A DNA stretch of 64,000 bases from Lentibacillus sp. JNUCC-1 (GCF_009741735.1 NZ_WHOH01000001.1:1488001-1552000); one strand, 5' to 3'; positions 35,369 to 44,740 are shown, numbered from the stretch's first letter. Notes: generated by a model not told the origin, from the letters alone. Translations and numbers: made by a program.

Positions 35369-36229
35369 ATGGACTTATTTGTAACCTTGGGAATCAATGG
35401 TCTGGCGACAGGCATGCTCATATTCCTCCTTGCTTCCGGATTGACACTGATCTTTGGGCTGATGGATGTGCTGAACTTCGCCCATGGCGGGCTGTTCATA
35501 TGGGGCGCATACAGTGGCGTCTGGTTTTATCACTTAACCGACAGTTTCACAGTTGCGATCGTGACGGCGATTGCAACCGGACTTGTCCTCGGGTTAATCA
35601 TGGAAAAGGTGATCGTCAAACCGGTATACGGCAATCACATCCAGCAGATTCTGATCACGCTTGGATTTATGCTTGTTCTCCAAGAAGTGATCAAAGTCGT
35701 CTTCGGACCACATCAAATTGCAGTTTCGCCGCCAGCTTTCCTGGACGGGAGTTTTGTGGTCGGGGATGTGGTGTTTATTAAATACCGATTATTTATTATT
35801 CTACTGGGACTGTTTGTGTTTATCGCCACTTCCTACCTGTTCAGTAAAACACGGATTGGACTCGTTGTCCGGGCTGGGGTCATCGATAAGGAAATGGTCC
35901 AGTCACTCGGCATCAATATTAAGCTGGTGTTTACCGCTGTGTTTATGCTTGGATCCGCTCTGGCAGCATTAAGTGGTGTGCTGCACGCGCCGTATTCCGG
36001 TGTGTTATATGCAGAAATGGGGCTGGAATTCTCCATTCTTGCTTTTATCGTCGTCATCATCGGCGGTATGGGGAGTTTCCGCGGATCGCTGTTTGCGGCA
36101 CTGCTCGTTGGCTTGACACAGGCATTTATGGCCTATTATGTTCCGGCTTTGTCTCTGGCCACAAACATGCTGTTAATGACGGCGGTTCTTATTTTCAGAC
36201 CACAGGGCCTGTTCACAGCCAAGGCGTGA
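35369..36229 (+). CDS. ABC transporter permease, LivH type
   Basis: 286 residues, about eight transmembrane helices. The family segment LTLIFGLMDVLNFAHGGLFIWGAY is clear, as is GSFRGSLFAALLVGLTQA near the C-terminus. AGGAGGGGG lies before the ATG, 13 bases after livF. Forms the membrane channel with the LivM-type protein. Confidence 0.88.
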   Translation: MDLFVTLGINGLATGMLIFLLASGLTLIFGLMDVLNFAHGGLFIWGAYSGVWFYHLTDSFTVAIVTAIATGLVLGLIMEKVIVKPVYGNHIQQILITLGFMLVLQEVIKVVFGPHQIAVSPPAFLDGSFVVGDVVFIKYRLFIILLGLFVFIATSYLFSKTRIGLVVRAGVIDKEMVQSLGINIKLVFTAVFMLGSALAALSGVLHAPYSGVLYAEMGLEFSILAFIVVIIGGMGSFRGSLFAALLVGLTQAFMAYYVPALSLATNMLLMTAVLIFRPQGLFTAKA

Positions 36230-36268
36230 TATTTGGAAAAGTGTCCTTGGGGAAAGGAATGATGATTA

Positions 36269-37276
36269 ATGAACATACGCAATGTGGATAAAAGCACCTG
36301 GATCTATTTGTTGATCGCCGGCTTACTATGTGTGGTGCCCTTTTTCGTGACTGGCCGGAGCATGCAGTTTCTGCTGATTCAGATTTTCGTATTTGCCATT
36401 TTCGCCATGAGCTATGATCTGCTGCTCGGTTACACAGGCATTATTTCGTTTGGACATGTGATGTTTTTTGGAATCGGAGCCTATTCAACGGCGATTGTGC
36501 TGGACCGGTTTGAGGCAACCCTCGGCGCAGTGTTGTTGTCAGTTGTCATTGCGCTCGTGATTGCCGGCGTGGTGAGTTTGATTGTCGGGGTGCTCACACT
36601 GCGCCTGAAAAGTCACTTTTATGCCATGCTCACCCTTGCGCTGGCTGGATTATTTTTAGTTGCTGCAGAAAAATGGACACCTCTGACAGGGGGAAACGAT
36701 GGTTTCACATTTCGTCTGCCGCCCTTTTTGCGGGATTCGCTGACAATGTACTTTATCAGTCTGGCTGCATTGGTGCTCTTATTCTTCGGGCTCAGACGGC
36801 TGACGTACTCCCCGTTTGGACGGGTGCTCATGGCGATCCGGGAAAATGAAAAACGAACCGCGTCACTCGGTTTTAACGTGGTGTATTACAAAGTCATGGC
36901 AAGCGTCGTCTCAGGACTTGTTGCAAGCATCGCTGGTGTGCTGTATATTCTGTCACTCAGATTTGTGGACACAAGTGTGTTTGCCACTGAAGTAACGATT
37001 GATGTGCTGCTCATGACGATTATCGGTGGTGTCGGCACACTGATTGGGCCGATCATTGGGGCAGGACTTGTGGAATTTGCCCATCACTGGCTGTCAGGCT
37101 TGTCCGATGTACACTGGATTTTCGAGCGGTGGATTATTTTATACGGTACGATTTATATCCTTGTCGTCATCTTCTTCCCGCTTGGCATTGTCGGGACGAT
37201 TCGCGCTAAATTTTTCAATCGACCAGTCAAAGGCATCACACAAAAACAAACCGAAGAGAAACCAGAAAGTGCGTGA
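36269..37276 (+). CDS. ABC transporter permease, LivM type
   Basis: 335 residues, about nine helices, with YDLLLGYTGIISFGHVMFFGIGAY and the EAA-like GRVLMAIRENEKRTASLGFNV loop that touches the ATPases. It follows LivH by 39 bases. The C-terminal 25 residues are charged and cytosolic. Confidence 0.88.
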   Translation: MNIRNVDKSTWIYLLIAGLLCVVPFFVTGRSMQFLLIQIFVFAIFAMSYDLLLGYTGIISFGHVMFFGIGAYSTAIVLDRFEATLGAVLLSVVIALVIAGVVSLIVGVLTLRLKSHFYAMLTLALAGLFLVAAEKWTPLTGGNDGFTFRLPPFLRDSLTMYFISLAALVLLFFGLRRLTYSPFGRVLMAIRENEKRTASLGFNVVYYKVMASVVSGLVASIAGVLYILSLRFVDTSVFATEVTIDVLLMTIIGGVGTLIGPIIGAGLVEFAHHWLSGLSDVHWIFERWIILYGTIYILVVIFFPLGIVGTIRAKFFNRPVKGITQKQTEEKPESA

Positions 37277-37315
37277 TAGCGTGACAGCAATCATTAAAGA
37301 AAGGCGGCACATGCA

Positions 37316-38332
37316 ATGGACACCATTGGAATAGTAAGTACGGGGATATACCTGCCTGAAAAACGGATGACGTCTGCAGAATTGTCCCAGGCGACGGGTA
37401 TTCCCCAGGACATTGTCGAACAAAAAATGGGCATCATGGAAAAACCGCTTCCCGGGGAAGGCGACCACACAGTAGAGATGGGCGTGCGGGCAACTCGGAC
37501 GGCCCTGGCAAAAGGGGGAGTGGATCCAGCCGACATTGATCTTGTCATTTATATCGGGGAAGAACATAAGGAATATCCGTTATGGACAGCAGGCATTAAA
37601 TTGCAGTATGACATTGGCGCCGTTAATGCCTGGGCATTTGATACCGCCCTCCGCTGCGGCACAACGATTATGGCGCTTAAACTGGCCAAAGATATGATGA
37701 CCGCAGATCCCGATATTAAGACCGTGCTGCTTGCCGGCGGATACCGGAATGTGGATTTCATCCATTACGACAACCCGCGAACCCGGTTTATGTATAACCT
37801 TGGAGCCGGGGGTGGTGCGATCATTGTTCAGAAAAATCATGGAAAAAACATTCTGTTAGGCACCCATATGATGACAGACGGGTCTTTTTCCGAAGATGTT
37901 GTCGTGACCACCGGGGGAACAAAAAACCCTGTTACGGCAGAAACTCTGGCCGCGGGGCAGTATCAGCTTGATGTTCTCGATCCTGAGGGCATGAAACAGC
38001 GTCTTGCGGATAAATCGATGGCCAACTTCATCTTTGCCATTGAAAAAGCCTTGGAAAAAAGCGGTTATACCGCGGCAGACATTGCCTATGTCGCAATGCT
38101 GCATATGAAACGATCTGCCCATCATTATGTGCTCGACACGCTGGGGGTACCGCATCACAAATCTATTTATCTGGAAGACTACGGACATATCGGCCAAATT
38201 GACCAGATTTTATCATTGGAGTTGGCAGAAGCAGAAGGAAAGCTGCATGATGGAGATATTGTTGTGCTCGTTTCAGCAGGCATTGGCTATGCATGGGGTG
38301 CAAATGTGATCAGATGGGGAGAAACTGACTGA
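37316..38332 (+). CDS. 3-oxoacyl-ACP synthase III-like thiolase-fold enzyme
   Basis: 338 residues with the KAS III layout: GIVSTGIYLPEKRMTSAEL at the start, catalytic Cys about 114 in DTALRCGTTIMALKLA, His about 263 in AYVAMLHMKRSAHH. The third catalytic position, normally Asn in YGNTSS, reads YGHIGQ here (His about 291), so the triad is Cys-His-His rather than Cys-His-Asn. Asn-less members are often not fatty-acid elongation enzymes but acyl transferases, thiolase-like condensing or cleaving enzymes. It is co-directional with the transporter (39-base gap) and followed closely by hydrolase, reductase and ligase genes. Acts presumably on an acyl-CoA; substrate unknown. Confidence 0.72.
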   Translation: MDTIGIVSTGIYLPEKRMTSAELSQATGIPQDIVEQKMGIMEKPLPGEGDHTVEMGVRATRTALAKGGVDPADIDLVIYIGEEHKEYPLWTAGIKLQYDIGAVNAWAFDTALRCGTTIMALKLAKDMMTADPDIKTVLLAGGYRNVDFIHYDNPRTRFMYNLGAGGGAIIVQKNHGKNILLGTHMMTDGSFSEDVVVTTGGTKNPVTAETLAAGQYQLDVLDPEGMKQRLADKSMANFIFAIEKALEKSGYTAADIAYVAMLHMKRSAHHYVLDTLGVPHHKSIYLEDYGHIGQIDQILSLELAEAEGKLHDGDIVVLVSAGIGYAWGANVIRWGETD

Positions 38333-38353
38333 TTTTTACAGGAGGGAATCATC

Positions 38354-39246
38354 ATGGGAAATGTAAAGCTGAAAAAGGTAGAATTGTCGAATGGCGAAAC
38401 ACTTGCTTACCGCGAACGTGATGGTGGAGACGACGTGGTCTTGCTGATCCATGGCAATATGACGTCTTCTGTGCACTGGGATGTTGTGTTCGAACACATG
38501 CCTGAGAATTACAAGCTATACGCTGTGGATCTGCGGGGATTTGGCGAATCCAGCTATCATAAGCAAATTACGTCGATCAAAGATTTCTCAGATGACGTGA
38601 AGCAGTTTGTCGATGTCGTTGGTTTAAAGCAGTTCGCACTTGTTGGCTGGTCCCTTGGCGGAGCGGTGAGTCAGCAGTTCTGTGCAGATTATCCGGGGTA
38701 TTGTGACCGGCTGTTCTTGCTGGCCTCGGCGTCCTCACGGGTTATGCGTATTACCGGACAGGCGCAGATGGCATGCCAGATGTGCATGATCGTGTGGCAA
38801 CACTGGATGAGATGTTTCACGATGACAAGCGGAATATGGTCCAGGAAGCGTACGATACCCACAATTATGCGTTTCTAAGACAGCTGTGGGATATGTTGAT
38901 TTACACTGGTCAGAAGCCTGACGAGGAGCGCTATCAAAAGTATCTGGAAGACATGACCACCCAGCGGAACCTGGCAGAATGCTACCATGCGCTGAACGTG
39001 TTTAATATAAGCAGTCATCCTAACGGGCTTGTACCCGGTGAGGATAAGGTGCGGCAGATCGACATCCCCGTCATGATTACCCGGGGCGATCAAGATCTGG
39101 TCGTGACTAAAGACATGACCGACGAACTGCGCGAAGACTACGGCGATCGCGCTACGTATCACGAATTTACCGGCAGCGGCCATTCTCCGCTGATCGATGA
39201 TCGGGAAGAGCTCATTCACGTCCTGGACGAATTTCTAAAACAGTAA
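38354..39246 (+). pseudogene. Alpha/beta hydrolase, split by one missing base (probably intact)
   Basis: First frame: oxyanion region LLIHGNMTSSVHW, nucleophile elbow LVGWSLGGAVSQ, then LLASASSR. Second frame resumes at GYAYYRTGADGMPDVHD and carries the catalytic Asp (VMITRGDQDLVV) and His (FTGSGHSPLIDD), to 39246. One extra G in the GGG at 38739-38741 joins the halves (SASSRGYAYYRTG) into about 297 residues with a full Ser-Asp-His triad. Serine hydrolase of ester or thioester bonds; in this cluster it may release a free acid from an ester or CoA thioester. AGGAGGG precedes the ATG. Confidence 0.78.
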
Positions 39247-39260
39247 CAGGCTGTTGCTTT

Positions 39261-39401
39261 GATAGACTGACACATTCGTTGGATAGAAAGTGTTGTTGCT
39301 GTGATAGAATGCCTTCTTGCTCTGATAGAACGACATTCTCGTTGGATAGGATGCATTCTTCCTCCGATAGCATGACTGGCTTATCCGATAGAGCGGATTT
39401 C
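39261..39401. repeat. 21-nt-period array, GATAGA family (family IV)
   Basis: Seven GATAG anchors at exact 21-base spacing with T-rich interiors (for example GATAGAATGCCTTCTTGCTCT). It lies 15 bases after the hydrolase stop codon and 60 bases before the FabG-like gene. Confidence 0.85.
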
Positions 39402-39462
39402 TCAATGAGCAAAAGTAAATTTTCATAAAAAGATCGATAGCAGAAAGAAAGGAAGCGTGTTT

Positions 39463-40209
39463 ATGGTGAAAAGACTGGAAAACAAAGTAGCGATTATAAC
39501 GGGTGCAGCAAACGGGATCGGTCTGCAGGCGGCAGAAACGTTTGCCCTGGAAGGCGCCAAAGTTGTCATCGCCGATTACGACGTCAAAAGTGGTGAGGCG
39601 AGTGCCGAGAAACTCAACGCCAAAGGCTTAACCTGCATGTTCGTCCAAGTCGATGTTGCAGATCGAAACAGTGTGGACCAAATGGTTGAACACACAACAT
39701 CCACATATGGCCAAGTCGATATTCTCGTCAACAACGCAGGCATTACCCGTGACGCCATGTTCCGCAAAATGACCCCAGAACAATTTCAACAGGTGCTGGA
39801 GGTCAATTTAACAGGTGTGTTCAACTGCACCCAGGCTGTTCTGCCAGCCATGCTAGACCAAGGAAAAGGCAAAATCATCAGCACATCCTCTGTCTCAGGT
39901 GTATATGGTAACGTCGGCCAGACCAATTACGCCGCCACCAAAGCGGGGATCGTTGGCATGACGAAAACCTGGGCCAAAGAACTCGGACATAAAGGGATCA
40001 ACGTCAACGCGGTTGTCCCAGGTTTCACCGCCACAAATATGGTAGAAACCGTCCCTCAGAAAGTGATCGATCAGATCGTGTCACAGGTGCCGATGCAGCG
40101 TCTCGGGGATCCGCAAGATATCGCAAACGCCTATCTTTTCCTGGCATCGGAAGAATCGAATTACATTAACGGTCACGCTCTTCATGTCGATGGCGGCATT
40201 ATGATGTAA
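39463..40209 (+). CDS. 3-oxoacyl-ACP/CoA reductase (FabG-like SDR)
   Basis: 248 residues. NAD(P) motif TGAANGIG (about 13-20), NNAG (about 88), catalytic Ser in ISTSSVSG, YxxxK as YAATK and C-terminal INGHALHVDGG. Reduces a 3-oxoacyl group to 3-hydroxyacyl or the reverse. ATG 39463 follows AAAGGAAG. Part of the putative acyl pathway cluster. Confidence 0.88.
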   Translation: MVKRLENKVAIITGAANGIGLQAAETFALEGAKVVIADYDVKSGEASAEKLNAKGLTCMFVQVDVADRNSVDQMVEHTTSTYGQVDILVNNAGITRDAMFRKMTPEQFQQVLEVNLTGVFNCTQAVLPAMLDQGKGKIISTSSVSGVYGNVGQTNYAATKAGIVGMTKTWAKELGHKGINVNAVVPGFTATNMVETVPQKVIDQIVSQVPMQRLGDPQDIANAYLFLASEESNYINGHALHVDGGIMM

Positions 40210-40276
40210 CTCAGCTGTGACCGTGGCATTTTACAATTGGTTTCATACATCACGTTGGCGTTAAAGGAGTGCTCTT

Positions 40277-41782
40277 ATGCAGGCAAATATAAATTGGTTT
40301 GAAAGCCGGGTGGCACTGACCCCAAACGATACAGCTGTTATAGATTCTCAAACAAAAGAAGAATGGACTTACACCGATCTGAATGCACGTGCTGAGAAAC
40401 TGAGCGCTCATTTGACAAACAAAGGTGTGCAAAAAGGCGATCGAGTTGCGCTTCTGGCACCGAACCACATCAGTTATTTTGATTTCGCCCTGGCAGCCAT
40501 GAAGCTCGGTTGTATTTTCGTCCCGGTGAACAATCGATTGGCCAAGGACGAGCTGCTCTACATTCTCAACGACTGTGATCCGAAAGTGATTGCAGTAGAG
40601 ACAACGCTCGAGCATATGGTACAGCTGGATACGTTAAAAACCCGGCTGATGATTTTAGACGGCAATGGATATGTCGACCATGTTTCAGACAGCGACATCC
40701 TTAGCCCGGTAACGATTACAGAGGAAGACCCTCTCGCCATGATCTACACAGGCGGCACAACAGGCAGGCCTAAGGGTGTCGTCCTCTCACACAGATCCAT
40801 TTTGTGGAATGCGCTCAATACCATCATCACATGGGATCTCAGCCGGAATGACACAACCTTGACGACCCTCCCCATGTTCCATACCGGAGGACTCAATGTA
40901 TTTTCGCTGCCCCTGCTATTGATTGGCGGAAAAGTTGTCATTGCACCAGACTTTCACCCGGAAAAAGCCGTCCGAGATCTCATCGCATACCAGTGTACCA
41001 CCGCGTTATTTGTACCGACCATGTACCATATGATGGTGCAGACAGACATGTTCCAGCAAGCGGAATTTCCTGATTTAAAAGTACTCGTTTCCGGCGGCGC
41101 ACCTTGTCCGCAAAAAATTTACGATGCTTTCCGTGAAAAAGGCATTGCATTCAAAGAGGGCTACGGTCTGACAGAAGCCGGTCCAAACAACTTTTACATC
41201 GACCCGCGCGACACGGACGCCAAGCCTGGATCAGTCGGCAAACCCATGCTGTTCAACGACATCCGGATTGTTACCGAAACAGGTTATGAAGCACAGCCTG
41301 AAGAAATCGGCGAGCTGTTGATTCGCGGACATCATTCATTTGAATATTACTGGAACAACCCTGAGGAAACAGACGCGACACTCGTGGACGGCTGGGTGCA
41401 TACAGGAGATCTGGCGCGGCAGGATGCAGATGGCTATGTGTATATCGTCGGAAGAAAAAAGGATATGATCATTACCGGTGGGGAAAACGTTTATCCGCTC
41501 GAAATCGAACACTGGTTAGAAGCACATGATGCTGTGGATGAAGCAGCTGTCGTTGGTGTTCCAGATGAGAAATGGGGCGAGAAAGTTGTAGGGTTTGTTG
41601 TGCTTAAAGCAGCACTTGAGACAGACGAACTCGCCGCGTACTGCAAGGCAAAACTCACCTCCTATAAAGTACCGAAAGATTTTTGTCTCCTTGATACCCT
41701 GCCCAAAACCCACGTTGGAAAAATTGACAAAAAAGCATTACGGAACGGTTATCAAGGTCGTATGACTTCTCTAAAACAGTGA
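40277..41782 (+). CDS. Acyl-CoA synthetase (class I adenylate-forming, long-chain-like)
   Basis: 501 residues. AMP-binding motif IYTGGTTGRPKGVVLSH (about 155-171), YGLTEAGP (about 296), the TGD motif (WVHTGDLA) and hinge/A10 region KKDMIITGGENVYPLEIE and PKTHVGKIDKKALR. It activates a carboxylic acid to its CoA thioester through an acyl-AMP. AAAGGAG precedes the ATG. Last gene of the cluster; it supplies the CoA thioester that the KAS III-like and FabG-like enzymes would use. Confidence 0.9.
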   Translation: MQANINWFESRVALTPNDTAVIDSQTKEEWTYTDLNARAEKLSAHLTNKGVQKGDRVALLAPNHISYFDFALAAMKLGCIFVPVNNRLAKDELLYILNDCDPKVIAVETTLEHMVQLDTLKTRLMILDGNGYVDHVSDSDILSPVTITEEDPLAMIYTGGTTGRPKGVVLSHRSILWNALNTIITWDLSRNDTTLTTLPMFHTGGLNVFSLPLLLIGGKVVIAPDFHPEKAVRDLIAYQCTTALFVPTMYHMMVQTDMFQQAEFPDLKVLVSGGAPCPQKIYDAFREKGIAFKEGYGLTEAGPNNFYIDPRDTDAKPGSVGKPMLFNDIRIVTETGYEAQPEEIGELLIRGHHSFEYYWNNPEETDATLVDGWVHTGDLARQDADGYVYIVGRKKDMIITGGENVYPLEIEHWLEAHDAVDEAAVVGVPDEKWGEKVVGFVVLKAALETDELAAYCKAKLTSYKVPKDFCLLDTLPKTHVGKIDKKALRNGYQGRMTSLKQ

Positions 41783-41857
41783 CACGAGCTCATACATTTA
41801 TCCGCCTCCTTTCATAAAATGTGTTGTAACACAGTTTTGGAAGGAGGAATGTGCGTC

Positions 41858-42097
41858 ATGGATAACCTTGAGAAAAAAACAGGTGTGAAAATGAATGATG
41901 CGATGAAGCTTGCAAAATCCCTGCAGAACGCAGATTTTAAAGATGAAAAAACGGTTAGAAGGGTGATCAGACAAGTATCAGCACTTGCAAGAAAACCAGT
42001 GTCCAGAGAAAAAGAAGAAATGATGGTAAATGCCATACTAAACAATAAAGTCCCAAAAGACCTTTCTTCTATAGAAAAGATGATGGGTAAGAAATAG
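41858..42097 (+). CDS. Stage VI sporulation protein F-like small protein
   Basis: 79 residues, MDNLEKKTGVKMNDAMKLAKSLQNADFKDEKTVRRVIRQVSALARKPVS..., which matches my memory of the SpoVIF (YjcC) family of spore-formers, involved in late spore maturation under the mother cell. AAGGAGGA lies 10 bases before the ATG. A strong terminator follows. Confidence 0.75.
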   Translation: MDNLEKKTGVKMNDAMKLAKSLQNADFKDEKTVRRVIRQVSALARKPVSREKEEMMVNAILNNKVPKDLSSIEKMMGKK

Positions 42098-42107
42098 AGA
42101 CACAAAA

Positions 42108-42142
42108 AACTTCTGTACCCCTTGAGGTACAGAAGTTTTTTT
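42108..42142 (+). terminator. Terminator of the SpoVIF-like gene
   Basis: AACTTCTGTACC pairs with GGTACAGAAGTT, then seven T. Confidence 0.85.
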
Positions 42143-42280
42143 AGACTACTTTCACATAGATTTTGCTCCAGTATCCGTAAGCTGCGAACTAACTTGTAAC
42201 TGCCTCTCGCAACCGCTCGGGGGAAACACTGCGCTTTCCGCGGGCGCTGCTGAGCCTCGGGCCCACAGGATGTGGGTCAT

Positions 42281-42317
42281 GAAGGCGTTGCGACAGGACG
42301 TCGCGGTTTTAGCCTTC
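42281..42317 (-). other. Nested double-hairpin motif B1
   Basis: Read on the minus strand: outer arm GAAGGC, TAAAACC, inner stem GCGAC, loop GTCCT, GTCGC, AAC, outer arm GCCTTC. Same formula as A1 and A2 with new arms. Confidence 0.65.
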
Positions 42318-42536
42318 CTTCCCAAAATGCGCGCTCCGGGGTCTCATCGAGGCTTTGCATCCCGCAGGAGTCTCCGTGTTTCCCCCGAGCTAGTTGAGTG
42401 GCGCTCCCCTTCCTACTGGCTTTCTCAAGCAGAACCGTCCAAGCCTCTGAATTACATAAAGTGTTTGGAGCGGAGGGAAGTCGACTCCTGCGGGAACAGC
42501 ACGAGTCTGAAGACCCCGGAGAGGACATTAAGGAGG

Positions 42537-42571
42537 GTCGACTAAAACCGCCCTTTGCGGGCAACGTCGAC
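42537..42571 (+). other. Nested double-hairpin motif B2 (identical to A1)
   Basis: Outer arms GTCGAC, inner stem GCCC/GGGC, joints TAAAACC and AAC; same sequence as 33552-33586. Confidence 0.65.
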
Positions 42572-42758
42572 ATACCCCTTGCCGGGGCAAGGAGGCTGAG
42601 GCCGTGCCCCTGGAAAGCGAGTATATTCCAGCGGCGCTAGCCAGAAAGCCCTATAAAAAGCGTTTAGGCTAGAGTTTTCATTGATTCGCAGTTTGTGTCC
42701 TCAATCTATTAAGGTTTTTAACTGCAGAGGCAGCAATCTTTTGGTGTAGAGTTTTCAT

Positions 42759-42872
42759 TTAATACCCGTAGCCGCCATAAGATGCGCCGATGATGATCAG
42801 CAAAATAAACAGTACAACGACTAGGGCAAATCCGCCGCCGAAGCCGCATCCTTTTTCTGCTTCATATCCCAT
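42759..42872 (-). CDS. YjcZ-family small sporulation protein, 37 aa
   Basis: Too short for ordinary ORF calling. MGYEAEKGCGFGGGFALVVV, then a hydrophobic LFILLIIIG helix and SYGGYGY end. This is the YjcZ pattern (Gly-rich head, one helix, Gly/Tyr tail) of small membrane-associated sporulation proteins. AAAGGGGGT precedes the ATG by 8 bases. Confidence 0.8.
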   Translation of the reverse strand: MGYEAEKGCGFGGGFALVVVLFILLIIIGASYGGYGY

Positions 42873-43051
42873 GTTCTTACCCCCTTTAAAATAAATCGCT
42901 ACACATTAAACTATGTCAAAGAACCGAATTTGGAACTGGACAAATGCACCAATATATTCCATGAAAGTCAATGACGAAGGATAGGATGACAATTTTTCCC
43001 GTTTGCATAAAGGCTTTTTTATTCGTTTTTCCCTTTATTCTCTAGAAAAAA

Positions 43052-43060
43052 TGATATAAT
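43052..43060 (+). promoter_or_regulatory. Extended -10 promoter element upstream of mqo
   Basis: TG-a-TATAAT, 147 bases before the mqo start. The leader in between has no ORF with an RBS. No clear -35 and no riboswitch recognised in the 334-base gap. Confidence 0.4.
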
Positions 43061-43206
43061 GGGTAGTGATTATACATTTATCCATGCAACTGCAAAAGGA
43101 AACGCTGCCATATGAGGTTAATTAAATAAATGATTCATAGTAAATGATGCCTGCCTAAGAAGGAGTCAGGCATGTATGCAAGCAGATAAAGGGGAAGGTG
43201 AGTGCA

Positions 43207-44709
43207 ATGATGAACAATTCACAAGAGAAAAAGGATATTGTCATGATCGGCGCGGGGATTATGAGCGCCACAATGGCTTCAATTATGCAGGAACTGGTGC
43301 CGGAATGGAATATCACAGTCTATGAAAAACTTGAACAGCCCGGGGTAGAGAGTTCCAACGAATGGAATAATGCCGGAACCGGCCACTCTGCTCTGTGTGA
43401 GTTGAATTACACGACAGAACGGGAAGACGGTTCGATTGATACGAGCAAGGCAACCAAGGTTAACGAACAGTTTCAGATCTCCCGGCAGTTTTGGTCCTAT
43501 CTCGTTAACAAAGGCCAGATCCCTGATCCATCAAAATTTATCCAGCCGCTACCGCACATCAGTCTAGTTCATGGTGAAGCCAACGTACAGTTTTTAAAAA
43601 AGCGTCATGAAGCATTGTCCCAGAATCCGTTGTTTTCTGGAATGGAATTCACGGACGATCCAGAAGTCCTCGAGAAATGGATCCCGCTCATTATGGAAGG
43701 CAGAGACATTGAGGAGCCCATTGCAGCAACGAAAATTGATTCAGGAACTGATGTGAACTTTGGTGAGTTGACTCGGATATTATTTAACCATTTAGAGGAA
43801 AAGGATGTCCGTGTTCAGTACAATCACCAAGTTGATGATATTAAACGAAATGATGATCACACGTGGGAAGTAAAAGTATACGACCATAAAGACGGGCGCA
43901 TTGTTTACCATAATGCTGATTTCGTATTTATTGGTGCCGGCGGTTGGAGCCTTCCGCTGCTCCAGAAAACAGGCATCCCCGAATCGAAACATATCGGTGG
44001 TTTCCCTGTAAGCGGCTTGTTTATGGTCTGCAACAACCCGGACGTGATTGCCAAGCATGACACGAAAGTATACGGAAAAGCAGAAGTGGGTGCGCCGCCG
44101 ATGTCTATGCCACACCTGGACAGACGGCATATCGAGGGCCGGGATACATTGCTATTTGGCCCATTCGCAGGGTTCTCCCCCAAGTTTTTGAAAACAGGTT
44201 CAAACTTTGATCTCATCGGGTCAGTGAAGCCAAATAATATGATTACGATGATGTCAGCAGGTGTAAAAGAAATGAAGCTGACCAAATACCTGATCCAACA
44301 GGTGATGCTCTCCGGTGATAAACGGATGGATGAGCTGCGCAAATTTGTACCAACGGCTCAAGAAGCCGATTGGGATATTGTGACAGCCGGCCAACGCGTC
44401 CAAGTAATCAAAGATACTGAAGACGGGAAAGGCACACTTCAATTCGGAACAGAAATCATCAATTCTGAAGATGGTACCATTGCAGCACTGCTCGGTGCAT
44501 CACCAGGCGCATCCACTGCTGTTCAGATCATGTTCGACATTTTGAATCGCTGCTTCCCAGAGTATATGGAAGCATGGGAACCAAATATTAAGAAGATGGT
44601 CCCTTCTTACGGTGTGTCGCTGGCTGATCATCCGGAAATGTTTCGTGAAATCCATGCAGCAACTGCTGAAACACTTGGACTTTCCGCGAAAGAATCGGTT
44701 TCCAGCTAA
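43207..44709 (+). CDS. mqo: Malate:quinone oxidoreductase
   Basis: 500 residues. FAD-binding [20 protein letters not shown] at the start, the family signature [18 protein letters not shown] (about 55-72), and [14 protein letters not shown] near the C-terminus. A peripheral membrane flavoprotein that oxidises malate to oxaloacetate and feeds electrons to menaquinone. ATG 43207 is chosen (AGGGGAAGG upstream); a GTG three codons earlier is possible. Monocistronic with a terminator. Confidence 0.93.
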   Translation: MMNNSQEKKDIVMIGAGIMSATMASIMQELVPEWNITVYEKLEQPGVESSNEWNNAGTGHSALCELNYTTEREDGSIDTSKATKVNEQFQISRQFWSYLVNKGQIPDPSKFIQPLPHISLVHGEANVQFLKKRHEALSQNPLFSGMEFTDDPEVLEKWIPLIMEGRDIEEPIAATKIDSGTDVNFGELTRILFNHLEEKDVRVQYNHQVDDIKRNDDHTWEVKVYDHKDGRIVYHNADFVFIGAGGWSLPLLQKTGIPESKHIGGFPVSGLFMVCNNPDVIAKHDTKVYGKAEVGAPPMSMPHLDRRHIEGRDTLLFGPFAGFSPKFLKTGSNFDLIGSVKPNNMITMMSAGVKEMKLTKYLIQQVMLSGDKRMDELRKFVPTAQEADWDIVTAGQRVQVIKDTEDGKGTLQFGTEIINSEDGTIAALLGASPGASTAVQIMFDILNRCFPEYMEAWEPNIKKMVPSYGVSLADHPEMFREIHAATAETLGLSAKESVSS

Positions 44710-44740
44710 TATAATAGATTCTCAACCCACAAGAGACGGA

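Larger units (their letters stand above)
42214..42655. repeat. Composite palindromic repeat, copy B
   Basis: Same frame as copy A (CGCTCGGGGGAAACACTGCG, its inverse, and TTGGAGCGGAGGGAAGTCGA), but with an extra internal module (42253-42337) that holds CCCACA/TGTGGG and a third nested hairpin, and a different tail after the CCTTGCC/GGCAAGG hairpin. ORFs across it are not genes. The 661-base gap 42098-42758 contains only this and the terminator. Confidence 0.85.

Noticed and set aside
3326..39401. CRISPR arrays
   Set aside because: Unit length is 20-21 nt including the variable part, anchors are only 5-10 nt, there is no repeat/spacer split and no cas gene in the window.
42270..42640. ORFs of 80-98 codons in the composite repeat
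   Set aside because: They lie wholly within a palindromic repeat that also occurs at 33294; no RBS.
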